Assembly (NCBI GenBank): GCA_018266455.1
Contig: JAFEAJ010000038.1
Location: forward strand, 1-58,978
Reading direction: 5' to 3'
Length of the DNA: 58,978 nt
Source of the DNA: Bacteroidota bacterium
GTDB lineage: Bacteria; Bacteroidota; Bacteroidia; Chitinophagales; Chitinophagaceae
Part shown: positions 26,526 through 35,649 of the stretch, in pieces
Position numbering within the stretch: the first letter of the stretch is position 1
How the letters are laid out: every line of letters starts with the position of its first letter
Program-made: the position numbers and the translations under genes
Notes under the pieces: generated by a model
Told to the model about the DNA's origin: nothing
The model's input: only the letters and a program-made list of their open reading frames with translations
The model's database searches: none

Positions 26526-27020
26526 TTACTCGAGCCAGGCCCCTTTTACCTCTTCTCCCGCCACTTCAACATAAATGTGTTCCTGCAAAGTGGTAGCCAC
26601 AGAAAGGCCTGTATAATCTGGTTTTATGGGAAAGATTTTGTGCGTCCGGTCTACCAGCACAAGGGCCTGTATCTTTTTTGGGTGAGCGGATAAAAATGGC
26701 TTTAGTCCATACAACAACGTACGCCCGGTATTGCTTACATCATCAATAAAAATAATGATTTTGTTATCTAAAGGAATTAGCCTGCTCAATGTAACTTCTT
26801 CAGGGAGTTTTTTATTAAGGGTCGCCGTGATGACGTCTGTTTTGATATTGGATATTTTGCTCAGCAGGTGCTGGATGTTCCTGGCAACAACGCTACCACT
26901 TTCTCTTATACCAACCAGCAACAGCTCTTCTGCATCAAAATTGTTTTCGACGATCTCATAAGCCATGCGCAGCATTTTACGCCGGGCGGTTTCTTCATTA
27001 AGTATGTAATTCTTTTCCAT
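26526..27020 (-). CDS. PyrR-like phosphoribosyltransferase
   Basis: A 164-residue type I phosphoribosyltransferase. The PRPP-binding motif is IIIFIDDVSNTGRTLLYG near residues 89-105. The preceding segment LLLVGIRESGSVVA forms the first loop, and the ending is GLSVATTLQEHIYVEV. It matches the PyrR/uracil phosphoribosyltransferase group. Whether it regulates pyrimidine genes or mainly salvages bases cannot be told, and no pyr operon is adjacent. It is transcribed in the same direction as gyrA. Confidence 0.85.
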   Translation of the reverse strand: MEKNYILNEETARRKMLRMAYEIVENNFDAEELLLVGIRESGSVVARNIQHLLSKISNIKTDVITATLNKKLPEEVTLSRLIPLDNKIIIFIDDVSNTGRTLLYGLKPFLSAHPKKIQALVLVDRTHKIFPIKPDYTGLSVATTLQEHIYVEVAGEEVKGAWLE

Positions 27021-27105
27021 TGCACAAATTAAGCGCGAAAAGAAAAATGAAAAAAATTTAGTTAGTGCTGAATAGGAATAAGTTTATTTTTATGGAACGA
27101 ATTAA

Positions 27106-28431
27106 ATGAATGCCATGCATATTGCCCAACAAATACTTTTTACTATTGTTTCAGGCCTTGCCATTTTTCTTTTCAGCAAAAAAATTGCCTGCATCAGGAA
27201 GAATATTTTGTTGGGTAGGGATGAGGGCTACAGTAATAACCCACAGCAGCGATGGAAAAATGTCTTCCTTCTGGCATTCGGGCAAAAAAAAATGTTCAGG
27301 AACCCACTGGTTGCCCTGATGCATTTTGTGATCTATGCCGGGTTTATTATCATCAATATCGAAGTGCTGGAAATTTTTTTAGATGGGGTCTCTGGCACAC
27401 ATCGCCTTTTCTTTGCGCCACTTGGCAGTTTGTACATTATGCTGATCAATGCTTTTGAGTTCCTGGCCGTTGGCGTGCTGATGGTTTGCATCATCTTTCT
27501 TATCAGAAGGAATATCCTTAAACTAAAACGTTTTGCAAGCAGGGACCTGGATGGCTGGCCAAGAAGCGATGCGAATTATATTCTTATTATGGAAATCATC
27601 CTGATGAGCTTGTTCCTGACCATGAATGCTGCGGATACCCTGTTGCAGTCAAGGGGCTATGGGCATTATGCGGCCCACAGCACCGGAAATTTTTGGTTTT
27701 CCCAAGCGCTCCACCCTTTGCTGAACGGGTTTAGCAATAACAGCCTCGTAACTGTGGAAAGAACTTGTTGGTGGCTGCATATACTCGGTATTTTTGCTTT
27801 TTTAAATTACCTGCCTTACTCCAAGCACCTGCATATTCTATTTGCCTTCCCCAATGCCTATTATGCAAGATTATGGCCTGAAGGCAAAATGCGCAATATG
27901 CCGGAAGTGCAGAAAGAGGTTTTGTATGCCATGCAGCCTGAACTGGCTCCTGCTGAAGCTGCTGCAAACCCGAAATTCGGCGCAAAAGATATTTTTGACC
28001 TGAGCTGGAGAAATTTGCTCGATGCCTATAGCTGCACAGAATGTGGCAGGTGCACGGCTTCCTGCCCTGCGAACATTACCGGCAAACTGTTGTCTCCCAG
28101 GAAGATCATGATGAATGTCAGGGACCGGGCAGAAGAAGTAGGCCGGCATATTAAATTGAATGGCCCATTCAAAGGCGACGGAAAAAATTTGCTGAACTAT
28201 ATTTCTGTTGAAGAGCTGCGTGCCTGTACCAGTTGCAATGCCTGTGTGGAAGAATGCCCGGTGAGCATCAGCCCGCTTGAAATTATTTTTGAAATGCGCA
28301 GGGCATTGGTGATGGAAGACAGCAATGCACCGCAGGAATGGAATGCCATGTTCAGTAATATAGAAAATAACTTTGCCCCATGGAAATTTTCGCCTGAAGA
28401 TAGGGATGGGTGGGCAAGGAACGACGAGTGA
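27106..28431 (+). CDS. Membrane-anchored 4Fe-4S protein (HdrC/D-like)
   Basis: A 441-residue protein with five or so N-terminal transmembrane segments (about 8-26, 70-92, 105-130, 160-180 and 220-240). A cytoplasmic domain near residues 300-420 carries two cluster motifs, CTECGRCTASCP and CTSCNACVEECP. This matches the electron-transfer subunit family related to heterodisulfide reductase and Nar gamma fusions. In related genomes a CCG-domain protein is usually encoded next; here the following gene is a convergent LysE exporter. A start at the ATG at 27115 is equally possible. Confidence 0.88.
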   Translation: MNAMHIAQQILFTIVSGLAIFLFSKKIACIRKNILLGRDEGYSNNPQQRWKNVFLLAFGQKKMFRNPLVALMHFVIYAGFIIINIEVLEIFLDGVSGTHRLFFAPLGSLYIMLINAFEFLAVGVLMVCIIFLIRRNILKLKRFASRDLDGWPRSDANYILIMEIILMSLFLTMNAADTLLQSRGYGHYAAHSTGNFWFSQALHPLLNGFSNNSLVTVERTCWWLHILGIFAFLNYLPYSKHLHILFAFPNAYYARLWPEGKMRNMPEVQKEVLYAMQPELAPAEAAANPKFGAKDIFDLSWRNLLDAYSCTECGRCTASCPANITGKLLSPRKIMMNVRDRAEEVGRHIKLNGPFKGDGKNLLNYISVEELRACTSCNACVEECPVSISPLEIIFEMRRALVMEDSNAPQEWNAMFSNIENNFAPWKFSPEDRDGWARNDE

Positions 28432-28455
28432 TATGAATGGTAAATGAACTACGGC

Positions 28456-29088
28456 TCATTCATTTTTCTTTGTCATCATTTTCCAGAACATGATTATGGC
28501 TGTTATGGCAAATATGCCACCAATGCACCAGTTCAGCCCTTTTTGGCTGTTGTTCAGTTTATCAGCAACAAACCTTCCTCCAAAAATAAAAATGGCGTTG
28601 CCTGTGAAAGTGCCCATACCAATTCCGGCGATATAAAAATTATAATCAGCGTTTTTTGGTCTTAGCACTTTTTTGGAGAAAAGCACAGCGCTCCAGCCAA
28701 ACCAAAAAGGTACCTGAACGGGGTTGGCTGCGCTCATTGCTGCACCTAACAAAAATTTTGGGATCATGCTGTCCAGTATGATGTTTTTGGCACCAGAAGG
28801 TATTGACGCGGCAACAAAGCTGGCAATAGCCAATGCACAAACAATCAGTAGCGCAAACCATTCCAGCAAACGGAACAATTGCCTTCGTTTGCGTACCCAA
28901 TCCATAGCCACCAGCGAAATGCGCACATAACCCATTTCAACGATCAATGCCCCAAGAGAAAAATAAACAGCCTGCCCAATGCCATCGTTCGCTGAAACCT
29001 GCATAGCAGCTACATTAAGTGTACCCAATGGCAAAGTGCCAAGAAAGCTGATCAGCATACCTGTAAAAAAAATACGCATAAAATGCAT
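28456..29088 (-). CDS. LysE family transporter
   Basis: A 210-residue integral membrane protein with six hydrophobic segments. The N-terminal motif LGTLPLGTLNVAAMQVSAND carries the GP(x)N-like pattern typical of the LysE/RhtB superfamily of amino-acid exporters. The substrate cannot be read from the sequence. The gene converges with the Fe-S protein gene, with 24 bases between the stops. MRIFF at 29079 is an alternative start. Confidence 0.85.
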   Translation of the reverse strand: MHFMRIFFTGMLISFLGTLPLGTLNVAAMQVSANDGIGQAVYFSLGALIVEMGYVRISLVAMDWVRKRRQLFRLLEWFALLIVCALAIASFVAASIPSGAKNIILDSMIPKFLLGAAMSAANPVQVPFWFGWSAVLFSKKVLRPKNADYNFYIAGIGMGTFTGNAIFIFGGRFVADKLNNSQKGLNWCIGGIFAITAIIMFWKMMTKKNE

Positions 29089-29122
29089 GGCCCGGCAATA
29101 TAAGCCAATTGCATCTCAAACA

Positions 29123-30973
29123 TCAATAAACACTGTTTGAAGGATCGGTATTCAATTGAACAATATCCGGTGGCTTCACATAACTGTTATTATACTTGAA
29201 CTGAAGGTTCACTGTGGTCAGCAGCTTAAAAGAATTATTCTGAGGCACGTTCCTGGGGAAATAGGCGAGCCTCACTTCAATTGTACCGAACACCAGGTTC
29301 TCGTTGCGGGTCCTGATGCCGCAACCAATGCCATAATATGCATCAGACTTTGAAAAGTCATTTTGAAGCGGTGTTAAAAAAGCAGCGTCGGCAAAAGCAA
29401 AAGGAGCAAACTTAAACCCGAGCAATTTATATTTTAAGAACATAAATGTTTCTTCGTGCACGCTGATGCGCTGCGCTCCTATCGTGGAGTCGGAACTGAA
29501 ATAGCGAAGACCGAAGGGGTTGTCGATCCTCAGGGCATCAATTGCCATGTTATTAAAAAGCCGGGTATAGCTGAAGTTGCCATACTGCCGCATCTTTACA
29601 TTGCCGATAAAAAACAACCGGCTGAAAATACTTGCGCCCGCAAGCACGCTGGCATCCTGAATTTGCTTTCGGTAAAAAAAGCCGCCAGCCCTGATGAAGT
29701 ATTGAAAGAAATCGCTTTGCGGAGTGGCGATGTATTTGTTTATTTCTATTCCTGCGTACGCTCTCGATAAACTCATTTGCCTGTACCAGCCGGCAGTAAA
29801 TGCAATATTATAACCATGGGGCACGTCTTCTGTTGTTCCGAACCCGTAGATATAATTTGTTTTATAAAAATCCTGTTTGAACAAAGTAACCTGCCCGAGC
29901 AAGGCCTCCCTGTAATTGAACTTAAAATTGAACTTATTGCCGATTTGGTATGGGATCTCAGAAAAATTATTTTGAAAATACCTTATGCTCAGGAATTTTC
30001 TATGGCGCAAAGGATTTTTAAAAGAATAGCTGCCTCCCCCCAATGCATAACCCGCCCACATATCAAAAGTATTGTAGCGGTATTTATAAAACAAGCTGTC
30101 GGGCAGAGAATACACGTTATAGCTTGCATTGGTGCCAATGGTTAGCCCACCTGCCACATGCATAAACTCTGACACGAGCGGGCGGTCCATCCTGAGGAAC
30201 CAGGCCCTTTCATCTGGCAGGCCGGATGCAAGATTATTGTTGATTGTAGTGTAAATGGTAGAGGCATTAATGAAAGAACCGCCAATACTGCTTTTGCTGT
30301 AAGAAAACTCGTACCCAACCCTTGGAGAACGGGTTGTCTCGAACAAAGTTGTTCCCTCAATTTTTTGGGCCATTCCCAGAAAATTGCTTTCGCTTGCCTG
30401 GGCTTTAAAATTTTTATTGCTTGCCCCGTCAAGCTGCCCTGAAATACTGAACAGGTCTTTTGTAATGACCACCACATCCACCGAATCGGGCATGCCTGGT
30501 ATTTCGTAAATCTCGATCCTGGCATCCTGCATGAAATTGAGAGAGCGCAGGAAACGCTCATTGTCGGCAAGCTTATACGCATCCAGTGTGGTGTGTTCTT
30601 TTATAAACAAATGGTCCCGGATCACCCAATCCCTCGAATCTCTATGAAGGTGGTTCAGCAAATAAGTGCCGAAATATTCAATTTTTTTTGAGGTATCAGA
30701 AAATATCTTTTCAAAACCGAACCGCCTTACAAAAATATACCTGATTCCCTTGCCCTGATAAGGCAAAAATTCCTGCTCGCTTTTTATGGCCTTGACCACA
30801 GTATCCGCCTGCCCGCGGCTAACGGCATTTACCAATAACCTGAAAATATTGTTGTTTTTGACCGGGCGATTGCGGGAACTGTCTTTTGCCTGGCCAAAGG
30901 AATTGACCCCTGCAAAGAAAAAAAAGAAACCAACGGCAGCGGTAATGGCCCTTATCTGAATAGCTTGTTTCAA
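29123..30973 (-). CDS. BamA/TamA-like outer membrane beta-barrel protein
   Basis: About 616 residues if started at the TTG at 30973, which gives a good signal peptide (KQAIQIRAITAAVGFFFFFA); there is no ATG in the region. An N-terminal POTRA-like block (FNMQDARIEIYEIPGMPDSV and VVVITKDLFSISG) precedes a long beta-strand region that ends RLAYFPRNVPQNNSFKLLTT and VNLQFKYN. The overall plan resembles the Omp85 superfamily but lacks a recognisable RGF/RGD loop. Function unknown. The initiation codon may have been lost or be non-ATG. Confidence 0.7.
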   Translation of the reverse strand: MKQAIQIRAITAAVGFFFFFAGVNSFGQAKDSSRNRPVKNNNIFRLLVNAVSRGQADTVVKAIKSEQEFLPYQGKGIRYIFVRRFGFEKIFSDTSKKIEYFGTYLLNHLHRDSRDWVIRDHLFIKEHTTLDAYKLADNERFLRSLNFMQDARIEIYEIPGMPDSVDVVVITKDLFSISGQLDGASNKNFKAQASESNFLGMAQKIEGTTLFETTRSPRVGYEFSYSKSSIGGSFINASTIYTTINNNLASGLPDERAWFLRMDRPLVSEFMHVAGGLTIGTNASYNVYSLPDSLFYKYRYNTFDMWAGYALGGGSYSFKNPLRHRKFLSIRYFQNNFSEIPYQIGNKFNFKFNYREALLGQVTLFKQDFYKTNYIYGFGTTEDVPHGYNIAFTAGWYRQMSLSRAYAGIEINKYIATPQSDFFQYFIRAGGFFYRKQIQDASVLAGASIFSRLFFIGNVKMRQYGNFSYTRLFNNMAIDALRIDNPFGLRYFSSDSTIGAQRISVHEETFMFLKYKLLGFKFAPFAFADAAFLTPLQNDFSKSDAYYGIGCGIRTRNENLVFGTIEVRLAYFPRNVPQNNSFKLLTTVNLQFKYNNSYVKPPDIVQLNTDPSNSVY

Positions 30974-31054
30974 TTGGCAATAAAAATAAGCTATTGCTTC
31001 AAAAACCAGGAGAATCAAAATGCCAAGTTCCGTTGATTTAACAAAAGAAAGAAA

Positions 31055-31252
31055 TCAGTTGTATGCAGCTACCGGGAGGAATTTAACCTGTGTAGAAGCA
31101 TCTCTTTTTAAAGAATCTGCTTTTTTTTGTTGCCCCGTGCTTTGCCTGTACGGGATAAGTTTTGTTGCAACTTTATCGGAGAAATAATCCTTTGTTGCAT
31201 GTGCAAAAATCACAAAGCAAATCACCAACAATAAATACTTAATGTCTTTCAT
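31055..31252 (-). CDS. Small exported hypothetical protein
   Basis: A 65-residue product with a signal-like N-terminus (YLLLVICFVIFAHATKD) and a charged remainder (STGQQKKADSLKRD). It lies 82 bases upstream of the Omp85-like gene on the same strand and may be in one transcript with it. No family was recognised. It could be a random ORF, but the leader plus the polar tail argue for a real gene. Confidence 0.5.
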   Translation of the reverse strand: MKDIKYLLLVICFVIFAHATKDYFSDKVATKLIPYRQSTGQQKKADSLKRDASTQVKFLPVAAYN

Positions 31253-31465
31253 ACTGCTCTTGGGAAGGATTTAACACATATTATTAAGGTTTGCCTGGCT
31301 CACCTGACCTTGTTTCCTCATGGTTACAAATATTACATTACACCAAGCCGCAAAGCTGAATAAAGTTTTCAACAAAAAAATAAAAATGAGGATAAACTAA
31401 TGCACAAGTTTTCCATCATGAAAAAACCTTCTCCCTTTGGGTAATATTTTTTTTATGTAAATCCC

Positions 31466-32455
31466 TTATACAGATAAGCCGGAGAAATAACTGATCTCAT
31501 CAGCCAGGTCAATGAAAGGATACTGTACTTGCAACCGTGCAGCTTTTTCCAGGTTGTTTTTCAGGAAATTTTTATGGGCGATTGTAGATGGGTGAAGCGG
31601 CTTATGCTTCTTTGCCATCATGATCTTTTTCACTTCCTCCATGATTTCCCGTGATTGGGGATCTATAAAGTTGGTCACAAAATTTTGCAGCACAAAGTTT
31701 GTAGCCTGGTAGTTGGGGTGAACCATATCAACATCATAGAACCGGTAGTCGCGCAGTACATCAATAACCAGTTCATAAGCAGGGAAATAATATATTTTTT
31801 CAAATTTATCTGCCAGGTGGTGCACCACTTCGATCAGCCGCGCCTTGCTCCTGTTGTTTTCCATTACGCCATCCCTGATGTGGCGCACCGGGCTTACCGT
31901 AAGCACGATATTTATTTCAGCATTAAACCGGAATAGCTGGTGTATGCAATTATCAAGCACAGCGCTGATTTCTTCAACTGCCATCATTTGTTTGTTAAAC
32001 CATTGAGCCGGGGCCCGGTGGCAGTTGGCAACGGCCAGCCTATTTCCATTTTCAAGCAACCGGTAAGAAAAAGAAGAGCCGAGAGTAACTATGATCCATT
32101 TGGCTTTTTTCAAAAATGAATGTGCCGTTTGCTGCGAAGCATTGATTGCTTTCAGGCATTCGGATTTATCTGTGTTTGAGAAAATGCCGTGGTGCTGCCA
32201 GCTTTGCCATAACTCATTTAAAAAAAACAAGTCTTCACCATTGCAGCGTTTGTTTTGGACATAAGATACAAGGCTGTGCGCCACACTGTAGGGGTCAAAC
32301 AAAATTCCATTGGGATTTTGAAGGACATCGAATTTCAATTCGCCCATGTAATTGCCGATATGCTCAGTAAAGCAAGATCCGATAAACATAACCGGGTCCC
32401 TGTAGCCTATTTTTTTCCCTGGCCCTTCATAATCCATATCGAGCATAAAGTCCAT
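31466..32455 (-). CDS. GSCFA domain-containing protein
   Basis: A 329-residue protein with the family-naming motif MFIGSCFTEHIGNYMG near residue 23. The GDSL/SGNH-like features continue with WIIVTLGSSFSYRL near 115 and the conserved MVHPNYQATNFVL near 240. GSCFA proteins are an SGNH-hydrolase-related group common in Bacteroidetes, with no confirmed substrate. No signal peptide is evident, so it is probably cytoplasmic. It is 10 bases downstream of the frameshifted small gene. Confidence 0.88.
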   Translation of the reverse strand: MDFMLDMDYEGPGKKIGYRDPVMFIGSCFTEHIGNYMGELKFDVLQNPNGILFDPYSVAHSLVSYVQNKRCNGEDLFFLNELWQSWQHHGIFSNTDKSECLKAINASQQTAHSFLKKAKWIIVTLGSSFSYRLLENGNRLAVANCHRAPAQWFNKQMMAVEEISAVLDNCIHQLFRFNAEINIVLTVSPVRHIRDGVMENNRSKARLIEVVHHLADKFEKIYYFPAYELVIDVLRDYRFYDVDMVHPNYQATNFVLQNFVTNFIDPQSREIMEEVKKIMMAKKHKPLHPSTIAHKNFLKNNLEKAARLQVQYPFIDLADEISYFSGLSV

Positions 32456-32464
32456 ACTATCTGG

Positions 32465-32946
32465 TTATTGGTTTTTGATATTGTAAAGCAGGTTCATGGT
32501 TTCGCCTGCCGGCAATTTCTCCCATTCGCTGATCAGTTCCTTCAGGTAATTTCTTATAGCACCAATTTCTTCAGTTTGCAGGATAGGCACTATCGAAGAG
32601 GGGCTCATGTTGACGAAAGCTTTCTCTGTTGCTTTATTGAAATCACCAACACTCTCCTGCATAATTTCCATCAAAAAAAGGTTGGCCATGTTTTCTGCAC
32701 TGCCCGCTTCATCAGTAATAATCATTCCCTTTCTTTTTTCACGGTCTTCAAAATCTTTAATATCCATCCCGCTGTTCAACATCCCATAAACGCTGAAGTA
32801 TAGCCCAGTATTTTTTCAAGCGCAAAATAGCCGAGGTCATGATGCACAAAAAAATCATCCGTTTTCCTCCAGGCCCCCGAACCATCGTCACGCCTGTAAC
32901 AGATGATATGCGGCTTACCTATATTCTTTGTAATCCTTAGCTCCAT
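32465..32946 (-). pseudogene. Small hypothetical gene split by a one-base frameshift
   Basis: Two adjacent reading frames form one protein. The first starts at ATG 32946 (MELRITKNIGKPHIICYRRD), 6 bases after the HMG-CoA lyase stop, and ends after 56 codons in ILGYTSAFMGC. The second opens at 32782 as MLNSGMDIKDFEDREKRKGM and runs to 32465. Joining them at the shared GGATGTTG gives AFMGMLNSGMD, which needs one extra base there. The result is a protein of about 160 residues with a FFVHHDLGYFALEKILG stretch I recall as typical of a Bacteroidetes family without a name. Sequencing error is an alternative to a true mutation. Confidence 0.65.
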
Positions 32947-32952
32947 CGATTG

Positions 32953-33819
32953 TCATTTAAAAATGTCATCCGCAATGCTGATGCTTTTCAATAATGCGTC
33001 GTGGTCTATTCCTTTTAACAAGCCTTGTTCTTCAAAGTAAGAGATCATCAGTTCTGTGTCCATATTTCCTACGAGGTCATCATCCGCCATTGGGCACCCG
33101 CCGATCCCTTTCAAAGCGCCATCAAATCTTTTGCAACCTGCTCTTAGTGCAGCATCAATTTTAGCTTTCCTGTCCATCGGTGCGGAATGCAGATGCACTC
33201 CGATTTCATGCAAAGGGAATTTTTTTGTGAGGTGGCCAGTAATGGAAAAAACCTGTTCGGGCGTTGCCAGCCCAACGGTGTCGGCAAGGGAAATTATTTT
33301 TACGCCCAGCCCAGCTATTTTGCTCACCCAACCAAAAACTATTTCTTCCGAATAGGCGTCACCGTAAGGATTGCCAAAGCCCATAGAGAGGTAGATGACA
33401 AGTTCTTTATTCTGCTTCACACAAATGTTCTGGATATCATTTACCCGATCCAATGATTCTTCAATGGTGCTGTTCGTATTCCGCATCTGGAAAGTTCCTG
33501 AAACAGAAAAGGGGAAGCCGAGATAAGTGACCTCGTCATAGGCAGCGGCTTCTTCCGCACCCCGGGCATTTGCAATGATAGCGAGCAGCTTTGTTTTCGA
33601 CTTATCAACCTGCAAACCTTTCAACACCTCTTTCGTGCCTGCCATTTGAGGAATTGCCTTCGGAGAAACAAAGCTTCCGAAATCGATGGTGTGAAAACCG
33701 ACTTGCAGCAGTGAATTGATGTATTCAATCTTTTTATCAATGGGGATAAAAGTTTTCCAACCCTGCATGGCATCGCGGGGGCACTCTACGAGTTGAATTG
33801 GTGATTGGTTGAACGCCAT
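32953..33819 (-). CDS. Hydroxymethylglutaryl-CoA lyase
   Basis: A 288-residue TIM-barrel enzyme that splits HMG-CoA into acetyl-CoA and acetoacetate in leucine degradation. The N-terminal VECPRDAMQGW holds the substrate-side Arg and Asp. GFPFSVSGTFQMRNTN and the metal-binding HLHSAPMDR follow. The C-terminal FDGALKGIGGCPMADDDLVG contains the catalytic Cys loop (GGCPMA). No other leucine-catabolic gene is adjacent. It is probably the first gene of a minus-strand operon continuing into the frameshifted gene and GSCFA. Confidence 0.93.
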   Translation of the reverse strand: MAFNQSPIQLVECPRDAMQGWKTFIPIDKKIEYINSLLQVGFHTIDFGSFVSPKAIPQMAGTKEVLKGLQVDKSKTKLLAIIANARGAEEAAAYDEVTYLGFPFSVSGTFQMRNTNSTIEESLDRVNDIQNICVKQNKELVIYLSMGFGNPYGDAYSEEIVFGWVSKIAGLGVKIISLADTVGLATPEQVFSITGHLTKKFPLHEIGVHLHSAPMDRKAKIDAALRAGCKRFDGALKGIGGCPMADDDLVGNMDTELMISYFEEQGLLKGIDHDALLKSISIADDIFK

Positions 33820-33850
33820 TACGCGAAGCTAAATAATAATGGCGTATTCA

Positions 33851-34795
33851 TTAAACCGCTTTTCTCAGCGAAGCCTTGCGCCTTTCTATTTTTTCATGCA
33901 GTGAATTGAAGAAACGTCTCCTGGCTTTCTCTCCTACTTTGCTGATCTGGGTAGATTTCTGAATGGTATTCATTGTTCTTTCGTAAATATAATTATTAAA
34001 CCGCTCGTCTGCAGTAGTAATAATATTCATAATACTATGGTTGAGAAAACTTATTTTGGCATTGTTGATTTATGCCAGTACAGTATTGCTCCCCAGTGAA
34101 AGTTCATCGATATACAAATTATAATCAGCAGAGGAGGAATTCGGGCTTTCGCCTAATGCCCATTTTTTACCTGCTCCGGCCTGGTTTTCCAGCAAGGCGA
34201 CTAACTCTTCCAGCTTTGCGTATATAATAGCTATATCTATCTTTGACTGAAACACATTGGCTTCACGGTAAAACTCAATTTGCCTAATGGTTGAATTAAT
34301 ACATTCATAATTCCAGATTTCAGGGATGGGAATTTTGTTATGAACATGGATAATTTATTTCCCGGCCTCCTCATAGGTTTCATTTTTGTTCAAAACCGAG
34401 AATTTCTTATTTTTTAAATCTTCCTGCCGAAGAAATGAGCGCACCCGCAAAAAGAATTTGAACCTGGCCAGCTCTGGAACCTGGAAAAAGCTTTGAAAGG
34501 GCCAGTCCTTGGTAATGAAGTAAAGATGCTTTTTTTCAAAACTGTTTATATAAAAAAATTTCTGAAGCACATCATTAAGCCATTCGCCGAATTGATTACC
34601 GGTATCGAAAGCCAGCTTACCTGTGAATATAAAAGAATCATTCTGTATATGAAATAGCTTGTCGAGAGAAATTTTAAAATGGAGGCATAATGCTTTCAAT
34701 TCATCGAATGAAAGCGGCTTCCCCCCTATTCTCCGGTAGGCACTGTCATTGCTGATGTTCAGCAGTTCGGAACATATTTTATTTTGCCGGTTATT
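33851..34795 (-). pseudogene. HTH transcriptional regulator interrupted by two in-frame TAA codons
   Basis: One frame runs for 315 codons with two TAA codons inside, at 34355-34357 and 34070-34072. Protein-like sequence is continuous across both. Before and after the first are NETYEEAGK and IIHVHNKIPIPEIWN; before and after the second are LSLGSNTVLA and INNAKISFLNHSI. The N-terminal SELLNISNDSAYRRIGGKPL looks like an XRE-type helix-turn-helix, and the tail (QKSTQISKVGEKARRRFFNS) matches a regulator family I recall in this phylum. No start codon is available because an in-frame TGA lies 1 codon upstream of 34795. The gene is best read as recently inactivated. It lies just downstream of the LytTR regulator gene. 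Confidence 0.8.
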
Positions 34796-35540
34796 TCAGC
34801 CCCAATTTCTCCAGTACATTTTCTTTTCGTGATTTTGAAACCATCAGCTTTTCATTGGTGCTCATCACTACATAACCGCCATCAGTTTTTATATAGTGCG
34901 TAACAGCGTTAATATTAACAATGGTAGAATGATGTATCCGAACAAAGACTTCGGGAGGCAACATTTCTTCTATATCGCCCAACGTTTTTGAAATAAGTAA
35001 AGATGGTTTTTTGTCATTAAACACTATTTTCGTATAAGCACCCTCAGCCGCGCAATAAAGAATTGAATTAACCTGCACAAACTCATATCCATCACGACCA
35101 GGTAGTGCAACTTTTTGTTCTTGGGCAGGCCGCCTCATATTTTGCAACAGGTTTTCGACATTCATCGCCCGGGAGGATAAAAATATTTTCTCTTCAGCTT
35201 TTTTAACAGCCATTTTAAGATCTGTGGCATCCATGGGTTTTAAAAGATAGTCCACCGCGCTTATCCGGAATGCCTTTGCTGCAAATCTGTCATAAGCTGT
35301 TGTAAAAATGATGCAAAAGTTGATATGATCCAGCATCTCTAACATTTCAAAGCCGTTCATCCAAGGCATCTCCACATCGAGAAAGACAAGTTGCGGCCTC
35401 AATTTTTTTATAGCCAGGATACCTTCTTTACCTGACAGGCAGGCCGCAATTACTTCAATATCGCCGCAGTATTTTGATATGTCGGACTTGAGCGAATCAA
35501 TGCAATGCTGCTCATCATCTATAATTATTGATTTTATCAT
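34791..35540 (-). CDS. LytTR-family response regulator
   Basis: A 249-residue two-component regulator. The receiver domain (1-120) has the acidic pocket IIIDDEQH and the phosphoacceptor Asp55 in LVFLDVEMPWMNG. The C-terminal LytTR DNA-binding domain (about 140-249) contains VFVRIHHSTIVNINAVTHY and KLMVSKSRKENVLEKL. The gene is 109 bases downstream of the kinase gene at 35650 on the same strand, so the pair forms a cognate system. Its stop overlaps the beginning of the dead HTH gene's frame. Confidence 0.95.
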   Translation of the reverse strand: MIKSIIIDDEQHCIDSLKSDISKYCGDIEVIAACLSGKEGILAIKKLRPQLVFLDVEMPWMNGFEMLEMLDHINFCIIFTTAYDRFAAKAFRISAVDYLLKPMDATDLKMAVKKAEEKIFLSSRAMNVENLLQNMRRPAQEQKVALPGRDGYEFVQVNSILYCAAEGAYTKIVFNDKKPSLLISKTLGDIEEMLPPEVFVRIHHSTIVNINAVTHYIKTDGGYVVMSTNEKLMVSKSRKENVLEKLGLK

Positions 35541-35649
35541 TTAATACGGAAGTATTTAGGATTATAAATTTGAAAACTTTATTTCTCCCAGGCGAAATGG
35601 CAAATAAGTTGCTGTTCCCGGTTTTGCAAACGCATCGCTGCATTAATAT

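Noticed and set aside
34070..34357. Programmed readthrough or recoding at the two TAA codons in the HTH gene
   Set aside because: The start codon is also gone and the window's other genes use TAA as a normal stop, so gene decay is the simpler explanation. Kept open as an alternative in the finding.
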